This document shows positions 7,646 to 14,992 of a DNA stretch of 45,186 nt, piece after piece. Below the pieces are notes generated by a model. It saw nothing but the letters and a program-made list of their open reading frames with translations, was not told where the DNA came from and did no database searches. The position numbers were made by a program, and so were the translations under genes. Position 1 is the first letter of the stretch, and each line of letters starts with the position of its first letter. The stretch covers positions 1 through 45,186 of the forward strand of contig CAJUPQ010000023.1 of the NCBI GenBank assembly GCA_910588505.1, written 5' to 3'. Source of the stretch: an uncultured Hungatella sp. (GTDB lineage Bacteria; Bacillota; Clostridia; Lachnospirales; Lachnospiraceae).

Positions 7646-8341
7646 TCAGGAGGGATTGTCGGCGTTTGGCCGCCCCTCCTCCTCGTCCGCGAACAGAGGC
7701 CGCATCTCCATGTCCGCCGGCCTCTCCTCCTTAGGCATATACCGCTTAAAGATATTGTTAAACAGATAGGAGTTGAAAAACGCGATCAAAGCCACCCCAA
7801 AAATGGTAAGCTGGGGAAGGAAACTGAGGGCAAGAAATACGATAGCCCCGTCCACCGCCAGCATCCCTATGGTGCTGAACACATGGCGGATTGCCATAAA
7901 AAAGGCATTGAAGATGGTCCGCTTTACAGGATTGTAAAACCGGGCCTGAAGCGGGAACACATAAGTAAACATGGCGACCCAGATAAATACCATGGAAAAA
8001 AATATGGTGATCATCACGGTCCGCATCGTGGAAGCCCCCACCAATCTCACAAAGTAATACACATCACAAGCCAGAAGAAGCCCCACAGTCAAAAAGATCA
8101 GCCAGATTGCGGTGGCCTGCTTGAAGTTCTCCCTAAAGGACTTAAAAAAGGAGCGGAACGTGTATCCGTCGTCATCACGGGCCAGCCGCAGCGTAACATA
8201 ATACATCGCTGTGGTGGAGGCTCCTATGGTCACGATGGGGATGGAGCACACGATCCACAAAAGATTGACGATGAGAACATCCCAGAACTTCCCGATAAAC
8301 CGCCACACCGGATTGTCGTAGTTAAAGAAACCTGAAAACAT
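7646..8341 (-). CDS. YesL family membrane protein (DUF624), copy 1
   Basis: About 231 residues with four to five membrane helices. The start MFSGFFNYDNPVWRFIGKFWD and the block LLWIVCSIPIVTIGASTTAMYY are diagnostic of DUF624/YesL. B. subtilis yesL lies in a rhamnogalacturonan-use operon, and many homologues accompany sugar ABC transporters, but the biochemical role is unknown. I chose the ATG at 8341 (GAGG nine bases upstream) over the ATG at 8347. It is divergent from the anchored-protein gene at 8530. The same two-gene arrangement is repeated at 17837-19199. Confidence 0.85.
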   Translation of the reverse strand: MFSGFFNYDNPVWRFIGKFWDVLIVNLLWIVCSIPIVTIGASTTAMYYVTLRLARDDDGYTFRSFFKSFRENFKQATAIWLIFLTVGLLLACDVYYFVRLVGASTMRTVMITIFFSMVFIWVAMFTYVFPLQARFYNPVKRTIFNAFFMAIRHVFSTIGMLAVDGAIVFLALSFLPQLTIFGVALIAFFNSYLFNNIFKRYMPKEERPADMEMRPLFADEEEGRPNADNPS

Positions 8342-8478
8342 AGGCATTTTCCTCTTTTCTTAATCGTTCATTCGCATGAATATCAACTGCTTCTTTCCTC
8401 ATTATATCGGAAGTATAAGAAAAAATCAATTTTATGCCGTAATTTTACGAAAATTTTATGAACAGACAGATACAGATA

Positions 8479-8507
8479 TGGTATAATATTAAGATACCCT
8501 TATCTTA
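8479..8507 (+). promoter_or_regulatory. Extended -10 promoter with a dyad at the start site
   Basis: TGG directly precedes a perfect TATAAT (8482-8487). A 7-base perfect dyad, taagata-ccct-tatctta (8490-8507), lies over the expected transcription start, as an operator would. Confidence 0.55.
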
Positions 8508-8529
8508 GCACAGAAATTGAGGTATCATT

Positions 8530-9210
8530 ATGTCACTGAAAGAACAATTAAAAGAAGAAATCAGCGCGGAACGCCGCAAGATGAAGGAGATGTCCTTCCG
8601 GGACAAGCTGTGGTACATCTGGGAATACTACAAGCTGCACATCGGCGCCGTGATCCTGGCCATCGTACTGCTGAATATCGTAGCTACTTCCGTTTATAAC
8701 ACCACCATCCACCCCGGCCTGTACTGTATCATCATCAACAGCCAGTCAGCCCAGGAGATGGATATGTCCATCCTGGAGGAGGATTTCCACGACCTAATGG
8801 GGTTTGGAAAAAAGCAGCCTGTGTATGCGGAATCCATGTTCATCACCCACGGCGACGCGGCCACAGAGTACAGCTATGCCTCCATGGCAAAACTCTCTGC
8901 CCTTGTGGCCTCCAAAGACCTGGACGTGTTTATGGCAGACCAGGAGAATACGGACCACTACGCCTCCATGGACGGCTTAGCGGACCTTAAGCAGCTTCTC
9001 CCCCAGGATATGCTCTCTGTTCTGGAAAGCCGTTTAGGCTTTTCTCCTGACAGCGCCGGACAGCCTGTGGCCGTGTCCCTGGATATCTCCCGGACCGCCT
9101 TCGCGGATGCCATGCATCTGTCGGAAAATGCCTGCAATTTAAGTATTATCAGCAATTCCACCCATACAGATACAGCCATTGCCCTGATCCGATATATTTT
9201 TGATCTGTGA
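8530..9210 (+). CDS. Membrane-anchored protein of unknown function, YesL partner, copy 1
   Basis: 226 residues. The N-terminus is a charged cytoplasmic helix (LKEEISAERRKMKEMSF) followed by one membrane helix near residues 36-56, then an external domain of about 165 residues. The block ASMAKLSALVASKDLDVFMAD resembles segments of solute-binding folds. It is clearly paralogous to the protein at 18519-19199: both share the SF..KL..I..YY stretch before the helix and the S-K-A-DL-DV...TD-YY...DL...LP blocks. Each copy sits divergently beside a YesL gene. No function is known. Its 3' end overlaps the convergent acetyltransferase gene by 62 bases. Confidence 0.7.
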   Translation: MSLKEQLKEEISAERRKMKEMSFRDKLWYIWEYYKLHIGAVILAIVLLNIVATSVYNTTIHPGLYCIIINSQSAQEMDMSILEEDFHDLMGFGKKQPVYAESMFITHGDAATEYSYASMAKLSALVASKDLDVFMADQENTDHYASMDGLADLKQLLPQDMLSVLESRLGFSPDSAGQPVAVSLDISRTAFADAMHLSENACNLSIISNSTHTDTAIALIRYIFDL

Positions 9211-9877
9211 GGGAAAAGCCCAGCTTCTCTATAACATTTATGGACGCTTCGTTAGAGGCGTCTATTTTTGCGTATAAAGGACAGTCCATATGTTCTTTAT
9301 ACCACCCCAGCACGCCCCGGCAGGCCTCCAGGGCAAACCCCTGTCTCCTGTAGGGGGCAAAGACCCGGTATCCCAGCTCAAGGGCGTCCGACGCCCCGGC
9401 CCGCTCCCACTCCCCGGTCAGGTTCACCACACCCGCCCTGCCGATGATCTTACCGCTCCCCTTCTCTGTCATTGCCCAGATCCCGTATCCATAAAAACCA
9501 TATTGATATCGGATGTATTCCCTTAAAAGCCCGGGGCTGCCAAAGATCCCCTCCTCCTTTTCTCCCGGCCCTGCCCCTGTCTCGGTCTCCTTCTCGTCTC
9601 CTGGCTGAAATTCCCGGAGCACCAGCCTCTCTGTCTCTGCAATGACCCAGGGAACCCCCAGATGCTTCCTGGCCACCTGTTCCAGATACTCCCGGCTTAG
9701 ATCCTCCACTGATTCTATAAGATATTTTGTCATGGATATGTCCTGCCCGCTGTCTCTTTTCCACAGGCCAACAGAGGCTTTCCCGGCTGCCTTGGCAGCC
9801 AGGAGAGCCTCCGTCTCGTCCGATACTGTCACTGTATGCGGTTTTCCCTCTATCATGACCAGATACTCTTTCGTCAT
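9149..9877 (-). CDS. GNAT family N-acetyltransferase
   Basis: 242 residues. The C-terminal two thirds are a GNAT domain: TERLVLREFQPGD opens it, LGYRVFAPYRRQGFALEA is the acetyl-CoA-binding motif A, and NEASINVIEKLGF is motif B. An extra N-terminal segment of about 75 residues (MTKEYLVMIEGKPHTVTV... to YLEQVARKHLGVPW) precedes it and seems specific to a clostridial subfamily; its role is unknown. The ATG at 9877 has GAGGGA upstream. It follows the cyclophilin gene by 53 bases on the same strand. Its last 20 codons lie antisense to the end of the 8530 gene. The acyl acceptor is not predictable. Confidence 0.8.
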   Translation of the reverse strand: MTKEYLVMIEGKPHTVTVSDETEALLAAKAAGKASVGLWKRDSGQDISMTKYLIESVEDLSREYLEQVARKHLGVPWVIAETERLVLREFQPGDEKETETGAGPGEKEEGIFGSPGLLREYIRYQYGFYGYGIWAMTEKGSGKIIGRAGVVNLTGEWERAGASDALELGYRVFAPYRRQGFALEACRGVLGWYKEHMDCPLYAKIDASNEASINVIEKLGFSLTDQKYIGSGQWLYLYGWNC

Positions 9878-9930
9878 GTTTTCCCTCACATCCTGTCTTC
9901 CCTGCCGATTCCTATTGGCTAAACGGCAGG

Positions 9931-10455
9931 TTAGCAAGTCTCCGGTTCCGGGTATTCCACGCCCATGGTATCCACAGTCACAGACCGGATCTTCTGCTCT
10001 TTCATAGGCCGGTCCATATAATCCGTCTGCACCTGGGCGATCTTATCTACCACATCCATCCCCTCTATGATCTGTCCGAAAGCCGCATAGGCCCCGTCCA
10101 GATGGGGCGCTTTTTTATGCATGATAAAAAACTGGGAGCCGGCGGAATCCGGAGCCATGGAGCGGGCCATGGACAGCACCCCCGGTTTATGTTTTAATCC
10201 ATTGTCGAATCCGTTCTGGGAAAACTCCCCTTTGATAGAATATCCCGGACCTCCCGTCCCCGTTCCCTCGGGGCAGCCGCCCTGGATCATAAACCCGCTT
10301 ATGACCCTGTGAAAAATCAGCCCGTTATAGAATCCTTTCCCTATCAGACTGATAAAATTGCGGACCGTATTGGGCGCTGTCTCGGGATACAACTCTGCCT
10401 TCATCACATCGCCGTTTTCCATGGTGATCGTTACAACTGGATTAGCCATACTCAT
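9931..10455 (-). CDS. Peptidyl-prolyl cis-trans isomerase, cyclophilin type
   Basis: 174 residues with no signal peptide, so cytoplasmic. The cyclophilin core is intact: FHRVISGFMIQGG carries the catalytic Arg, and DSAGSQFFIMHKKAPHLDG and YAAFGQIIEGMDVVDKI follow. It catalyses proline isomerisation in protein folding. The start could be ATG 10455 or ATG 10449; AAAGGA lies 4 or 10 bases upstream respectively, so the choice is open. Probably co-transcribed with the GNAT gene downstream. Confidence 0.9.
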   Translation of the reverse strand: MSMANPVVTITMENGDVMKAELYPETAPNTVRNFISLIGKGFYNGLIFHRVISGFMIQGGCPEGTGTGGPGYSIKGEFSQNGFDNGLKHKPGVLSMARSMAPDSAGSQFFIMHKKAPHLDGAYAAFGQIIEGMDVVDKIAQVQTDYMDRPMKEQKIRSVTVDTMGVEYPEPETC

Positions 10456-10606
10456 AAGTTCCTTTCTCGTCCTGTTATTCCTACCTATTTTACCAAATCT
10501 GTCCCGTCCTGGCAACCCTGCATTTTCTGTTTTGCCAGCTAGAATTTGGCTCAAATATACCGCGAAGTGGGGCGCGCATCTGGCGGGAATGCATTTTCAA
10601 CACGCT

Positions 10607-10903
10607 CTAGAGCATTTGTAGCAAAAACACCAGAAGACAGCACCCCATAGACACCATAAACAAGCTGACTCTGCAATATCCCATGACCATGGCCACCCCA
10701 AACCCAACCGCGGAGATCCATGTCTCCTCCGTGGCCTCCAAGATGGCCGGGAACGTCATCACCGACAAGGTCACATACGGCACATAGGTCAAAAAGGATC
10801 GAAATGTCCTATTCTTGATCTCTCTTCTCAAAAAAGCCAGAGGGATCACCCGGATCAGATAGGTGGTCACTGCCATTACCAGAATATACATATAGTTTTT
10901 CAT
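10607..10903 (-). CDS. azlD: AzlD-type branched-chain amino-acid exporter subunit
   Basis: 98 residues with three to four membrane helices. TYLIRVIPLAFLRREI followed by FLTYVPYVTLSVMTFPAI matches AzlD, the small subunit of the AzlCD exporter that moves branched-chain amino acids and analogues out of the cell. It starts inside the azlC stop (ATGA, 4-base overlap), indicating translational coupling. The final residues QML end at 10607. Confidence 0.85.
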   Translation of the reverse strand: MKNYMYILVMAVTTYLIRVIPLAFLRREIKNRTFRSFLTYVPYVTLSVMTFPAILEATEETWISAVGFGVAMVMGYCRVSLFMVSMGCCLLVFLLQML

Positions 10904-11604
10904 ACTTCCTCCTCGGGTACAGGCATGAGCACAGCCGCGGCCCCGGAGATCGCCAGTGTAAGAACGATAATCTTCATCCCTGAAGAGATAAAGTCAAACA
11001 GAGGCGCCATGTGGACCAAGGCACTCAAAGCCATAGCTGCGGCGATAATCGGCAGGAGCTTTTTATCCTCCCTGGCCGCGGGCATAAAGATCGCGATGAA
11101 CATGCCGTACAGCGCCATATTCATGGCATTTAAAAATGTCTGGGGAAGCACTCCTGTGGACAGCACCCCAGCCAGCGTCCCAAGGGACCATCCGGGAATC
11201 GCCACGCTCATGACGCCGTAGGTATACCAGGGGTCCAGCTTCCCCTTCTGGGATATGGACAGCCCAAAGATCTCATCCGTCACCCCAAAGGCCACAAAGA
11301 GACGATGGTAAAAAGGCAGCTCCTTATCCAATTTCTGCGACAGGGCGCAGGACATGAGACAGTATCGCAGATTGATCACTGCCTGGGATATGGCCATCTC
11401 AAGATAGGGAGCCCCGGAAGCGATCAGCGCGAAAGAGGCAAACTGCCCTGCGGATGTATTGTTGGTAAATGACATGACTGCTGCCTGCACAGGCGTCAGA
11501 TCAGCCTTTCTAGCGGCGATCCCTATGGTAAAGGACACCACAAAATAGCCCAGTCCCACAGGAATCCCCTGTCTCATTCCCCTTATGTAATTATGCTGAT
11601 GCAT
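10900..11604 (-). CDS. azlC: AzlC family branched-chain amino-acid exporter, large subunit
   Basis: 234 residues, multipass. GIPVGLGYFVVSFTIGIAARKADLTPVQAAVMS and NNTSAGQFASFALI match AzlC; VTDEIFGLS is another family block. With AzlD it forms the export pump. The ATG at 11604 is only four bases after the glpP stop, so glpP, azlC and azlD are probably one transcript, an unexpected pairing. Confidence 0.88.
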   Translation of the reverse strand: MHQHNYIRGMRQGIPVGLGYFVVSFTIGIAARKADLTPVQAAVMSFTNNTSAGQFASFALIASGAPYLEMAISQAVINLRYCLMSCALSQKLDKELPFYHRLFVAFGVTDEIFGLSISQKGKLDPWYTYGVMSVAIPGWSLGTLAGVLSTGVLPQTFLNAMNMALYGMFIAIFMPAAREDKKLLPIIAAAMALSALVHMAPLFDFISSGMKIIVLTLAISGAAAVLMPVPEEEV

Positions 11605-11608
11605 CCCT

Positions 11609-12169
11609 CTAAACCTCCCACAACTCCTCCTTTGTCGTGGACACCGCGTCCACCCCAGCCTGAAAAGCCGCCATAATATCCTGCTTATCCGACAAAAGCC
11701 CGCCTGCCACCAACAAAACGGACGTGGTCTCCCGGATCCTTTTTAGGATCTTAGGCATCATACCAGGCATGATCTCCATAAAATCCGGCTGAAACGCCGC
11801 CAGCTGCTTCCTGGTATTCTCAAGGGCAATAGAGTCAATAAGAAACGCCCGCTGTCCGCCGATAAGCCCCAGCTCCATAGCCCGCTTCACCATCCCCGGC
11901 CTGGTGCTGATGATACCGTCCGCCCTGGTGTTCTCCTTGATATAGTCCACCGCCACCTCCTTGGAGCTTAGCCCCGCGATCAAGTCCACATGGACAATAG
12001 CCAGCTTTCCCCGCTCCTTCACCTTCTCCACAATCGACGGTATATTACACACATTCCCATACAAAATAAACACAATGGTGCAGTCCTTCTCCACGGCATG
12101 GGTAAGCCCCGTATCATCCTTCACCGCCGTGATCACAGGAGAAGACGCGAAAATATCCTCTAACTTCAA
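11609..12169 (-). CDS. glpP: Glycerol-3-phosphate-responsive antiterminator GlpP
   Basis: 186 residues. The fold and blocks SSPVITAVKDDTGL, CTIVFILYGNVCNI, VHVDLIAGLSSKEVAVDYIKE, ADGIISTRP and LLVAGGLLSDKQDI...GVDAVSTT match B. subtilis GlpP, a TIM-barrel RNA-binding protein. With G3P bound it prevents termination in glp leader RNAs. I chose the TTG at 12169 (GGGAGG nine bases upstream), which gives the normal GlpP N-terminus. The TTG at 12205 lies between the -35 and -10 of the promoter at 12194-12222 and cannot be used. Likely targets are the leaders at 24122-24177 and 25817-25872. Confidence 0.85.
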   Translation of the reverse strand: MKLEDIFASSPVITAVKDDTGLTHAVEKDCTIVFILYGNVCNIPSIVEKVKERGKLAIVHVDLIAGLSSKEVAVDYIKENTRADGIISTRPGMVKRAMELGLIGGQRAFLIDSIALENTRKQLAAFQPDFMEIMPGMMPKILKRIRETTSVLLVAGGLLSDKQDIMAAFQAGVDAVSTTKEELWEV

Positions 12170-12193
12170 TCTACCAAACCTCCCAACCTCTCT

Positions 12194-12222
12194 ATCATAC
12201 ACCAATCTTTCGGGAAAATCAA
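12194..12222 (-). promoter_or_regulatory. Promoter of glpP-azlC-azlD
   Basis: TTGATT (12217-12222), a 17-base spacer, TATGAT (12194-12199) on the minus strand. The untranslated leader to the TTG at 12169 would be only about 20 bases and contains GGGAGG. Confidence 0.65.
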
Positions 12223-12226
12223 ACAG

Positions 12227-12261
12227 CAGCCGACAAAAAGCGAACTCCTTTTTATCAGCTG
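12227..12261 (-). terminator. Stem-loop between the phosphodiesterase gene and glpP
   Basis: Two 14-base arms (12227-12240 and 12248-12261) pair fully if G-U pairs are allowed, with a 7-base loop. On the minus strand it is followed by GCTGTTTGATTTTC, a broken T tract. It probably ends or attenuates the ugp transcript just before the glpP promoter. Confidence 0.5.
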
Positions 12262-12294
12262 CCGTTCAGATCGCGATCAGCGCTTTGCCCTACA

Positions 12295-13029
12295 TCAAGC
12301 CTTGCTCTTTTTGTACTCCACCCAGGCCCTGCACACTGCCGGGTAATTGGTGATCACGCCCTGGCACTCCCACAGATCCAGCTGCTCCAGCTCGTCCATG
12401 GTGTTAACCGTCCACACGTTAATGCCAACGCCAAACTTCCTGCAGTTGTCCACCAACTGCTTCGTAAGCCCCTTATATCCCGGATGATACCACTGAAACC
12501 CCTGGGAGTGACAGTAATACCCCGCGTTGCCCATCCCCGCCTCGCTCAAAAGCGCGCCGCACTGGGCTCCAGGCTCCAATTCCTTTATCTTTGCCAGAGA
12601 CATATGGTTAAATGAGGAGTACAGCACCTTATCCGCCAGTCCGTGGCTTCGGACCATCTCCACAAGCTTTCTCTCAATCTCCTCATAATAATAATGCCCG
12701 GTCTTTATCTCAATATTGGTAACCATCCCCACACTGGCGGCCCAGGCACAGTACTCATCAAACGTGGGAACCGGGTGAAACCCTGCCTCGGGAAAATTCT
12801 TCGCGGCATTAAATTTTTTCAATTCCTCATAGGTGTAATCAACTACTCTTCCTGTACCGTCCGTAACCCGGTCAATGGTCTCATCGTGGATCACAACCAG
12901 CACATCATCTTTTGTCAACTGAACATCCAACTCTATCCCATCACATCCCGCCTCAGCCGCCTTTTTAAAAGCCAGCATCGTATTCTCAGGATACCTTCCG
13001 CTATAACCCCTGTGCGCCCAAATTTTCAT
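12295..13029 (-). CDS. ugpQ: Glycerophosphodiester phosphodiesterase
   Basis: 244 residues with no signal peptide, so cytoplasmic like UgpQ. The catalytic set is visible: WAHRGYSGRYPENT at the N-terminus, GIELDVQLTKDDVLVVIHDETIDR with the metal-binding Glu/Asp and the second His, and NIEIKT further on. It cleaves glycerophosphodiesters into G3P plus an alcohol. It follows ugpB-A-E on the same strand, as in ugp operons, but has its own perfect-spacing promoter (13064-13092). The ATG at 13029 is preceded by AAGGGA. Confidence 0.9.
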   Translation of the reverse strand: MKIWAHRGYSGRYPENTMLAFKKAAEAGCDGIELDVQLTKDDVLVVIHDETIDRVTDGTGRVVDYTYEELKKFNAAKNFPEAGFHPVPTFDEYCAWAASVGMVTNIEIKTGHYYYEEIERKLVEMVRSHGLADKVLYSSFNHMSLAKIKELEPGAQCGALLSEAGMGNAGYYCHSQGFQWYHPGYKGLTKQLVDNCRKFGVGINVWTVNTMDELEQLDLWECQGVITNYPAVCRAWVEYKKSKA

Positions 13030-13063
13030 CTTTTCACAGTCCCTTCTGTTTATTACGCCGCCT

Positions 13064-13092
13064 ATTATACTGCCATACGTCCGTTAATTCAA
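13064..13092 (-). promoter_or_regulatory. Promoter of the phosphodiesterase gene
   Basis: TTGAAT (13087-13092), a 17-base spacer and a perfect TATAAT (13064-13069) on the minus strand, just past the ugpE-like stop. It allows expression without the upstream transporter genes. Confidence 0.7.
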
Positions 13093-13101
13093 GGCTTTTT
13101 T

Positions 13102-13983
13102 CTATTTCATGGCAGCTTTGGAATACCCGGTCAGCATATACTTCTGGAATACAAAGAACAAGATCACAACAGGGAAGATGGCCATCACAGCGCCTGCCAT
13201 GATCTCATGGTTGTTCATGGTAGCCTGGCCTGCAAACGTATTCTTTAACTGGGCCAGCCCTACGGTCAGTACCCGCCTAGTCTCATTCTTGGCAATGATC
13301 TTTGGCCAGAAATAACTATTCCACCCATTGGTAAATGTCACCAGGGTCGTGGTAAACAAGGTGGACTTGCACATAGGCGTCAAAATCTTGGTGATAACCC
13401 CCACTCTCCCCAGACCGTCCACCTTCGCTGCGTCAATATAGCTGTCGTCAATAGCCATAAACGTCTGCCGCAGCATGAAGATATAGTAGGGAGAAATACA
13501 CTCCGGAAGGATCAGGCCCAGAAACGTATCCGACAGTCCCCAGTTAGCGCACATAATATAAATAGGGATAAACGTTACCTGGATCGGGATCATCAGAGCG
13601 CCCAGCACGATCATAAAGCACAGATTCTGCCCCTTAAACTTGCCCTTAGAAAAACCATAGGCCGCAAAAACGCCTGTGACGATCTGTGAGATCAGGATAC
13701 CAGCCGTCATAACAATGGTGTTGTAGTAATACTTTCCAAAATTAACCCGGTTAAATACATTGGTATAGTTCTCCAGATGAATCTCATGGGGCCACAGGGT
13801 CGGCTTCAAAAGCAGGATCTCCTCCTGTGACTTTACCGAAGAAGACAGCATCCAATACAGGGGAAACATCACAATAAGGGTCACAATGATCGCCAATGTA
13901 TACTGCACGATCTTAATCGTCTTCTTTTTTCTCTGGGCCGCCATCTGCCGTTCCAGATAGCTGTTTGCATTAGTTTCGCTCAT
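13102..13983 (-). CDS. ugpE: ABC transporter permease, UgpE/MalG type
   Basis: 293 residues, six membrane helices. The EAA loop that docks the ATPase reads YIDAAKVDGLGRVGVITKILTPM; MFPLYWMLSSSVKSQEEIL near the N-terminus is typical of MalG-like permeases. It pairs with the permease at 13999 (15-base gap). Given UgpB-like binding protein upstream and phosphodiesterase and GlpP downstream, the cargo is probably G3P or glycerophosphodiesters; this is inference from context. Ribosome site GGAGG precedes the ATG. Confidence 0.85.
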   Translation of the reverse strand: MSETNANSYLERQMAAQRKKKTIKIVQYTLAIIVTLIVMFPLYWMLSSSVKSQEEILLLKPTLWPHEIHLENYTNVFNRVNFGKYYYNTIVMTAGILISQIVTGVFAAYGFSKGKFKGQNLCFMIVLGALMIPIQVTFIPIYIMCANWGLSDTFLGLILPECISPYYIFMLRQTFMAIDDSYIDAAKVDGLGRVGVITKILTPMCKSTLFTTTLVTFTNGWNSYFWPKIIAKNETRRVLTVGLAQLKNTFAGQATMNNHEIMAGAVMAIFPVVILFFVFQKYMLTGYSKAAMK

Positions 13984-13998
13984 ATGTACGCCTCCTTT

Positions 13999-14907
13999 TT
14001 ATGAATCGTAATGAACGCTGCTGTTGGATACCTTAAAGGTAGACGCCGTAATGATCAGTAGAAGCACAAAAAACGCGATGGCGATCACCGACGCCCTGTC
14101 CATACGGAAGTCCTCCATGGCATACAGGTAAATCTTATACACAAACACCTCTGTAGAGCGGTACGGACCGCCCTTGGTCAAAATGTCCACGGACTGGAAC
14201 ACTTTCATCGAAGAGATAAACGTGGTCACAAACAAAAACAGGGTTGTAGGCGAAAGCATGGGAATGGTGATTTTCCAAAATCTCTGAACAGCCGTAGCCC
14301 CGTCCAGAGCCGCCGCCTCATAATAATCCTTGGAGATCCCGATCATGGCGGACAGATAGATCATCATGCCGTATCCCACTGCCCTCCATCCCGTAAGCAT
14401 AAGCACGGACAGAAGAGCCGTATTCCGGTTGCCCAGCCAGTCAACCGCCGGAAGCCCCAGGGAGGTGAGCATATGGTTTAAAATGCCGTTATCCGTGTTC
14501 AGTATCCACAAAAACACCACGGCCGCAGAGGACATAGCCACATATTTTGGCACAAATACCACTGCCCTCATAAAAGAAAACGCGCTGTTCATGCGGTTAA
14601 ATATCAGCGCGAAGATAAGGCCTCCCACCAGGGTAATGGTCAGCTCGCCGATGGAATACAGGATGGTCACCTTCAGGGAATTTAACAGATGCTTTGTTCC
14701 CGAGCCGTTAAACAGCCAAACCCAGTTTTTAAACCCCACATAATTCCAGCGGTCATTTAACAGATTCCAGTCCGTAAAGCTGATCTGGATCAGTTTGCAG
14801 ATGGGATAATATGTAAAAATCGCCAGGAAGATCAGCGCCGGCAGGACGCAGACAAAATCTTTTACCGCTGATACGGTTCTTGGTTTCATGAAAGGTTTCT
14901 TCTCCAC
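13999..14907 (-). CDS. ugpA: ABC transporter permease, UgpA/MalF type
   Basis: 302 residues, six helices. The EAA loop is YYEAAALDGATAVQRFWKITIPML. The N-terminal FLAIFTYYPICKLIQISFTDWN block is typical of UgpA/LacF-like permeases. The start is GTG 14907, with GGAGG seven bases upstream. It forms the heterodimeric channel with the 13102 product. No ATPase gene follows, so a shared MsmX/UgpC-type ATPase elsewhere must energise it. Confidence 0.85.
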   Translation of the reverse strand: MEKKPFMKPRTVSAVKDFVCVLPALIFLAIFTYYPICKLIQISFTDWNLLNDRWNYVGFKNWVWLFNGSGTKHLLNSLKVTILYSIGELTITLVGGLIFALIFNRMNSAFSFMRAVVFVPKYVAMSSAAVVFLWILNTDNGILNHMLTSLGLPAVDWLGNRNTALLSVLMLTGWRAVGYGMMIYLSAMIGISKDYYEAAALDGATAVQRFWKITIPMLSPTTLFLFVTTFISSMKVFQSVDILTKGGPYRSTEVFVYKIYLYAMEDFRMDRASVIAIAFFVLLLIITASTFKVSNSSVHYDS

Positions 14908-14931
14908 CTTAACGCCTCCTTTTTGAAAATT

Positions 14932-14961
14932 ACGGCCCTCGGCGATAAAACCGAAGGCCGT
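14932..14961 (-). promoter_or_regulatory. Intercistronic hairpin after ugpB
   Basis: An 11-base stem with one mismatch, acggccctcgg / ccgaaggccgt, and an 8-base loop lies in the 85-base ugpB-ugpA gap with no strong T run after it. Such hairpins commonly protect binding-protein mRNA and lower permease expression. Confidence 0.5.
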
Positions 14962-14992
14962 CGTTTAAGCTTAAGCTGCCCCTTGCCCGTCT

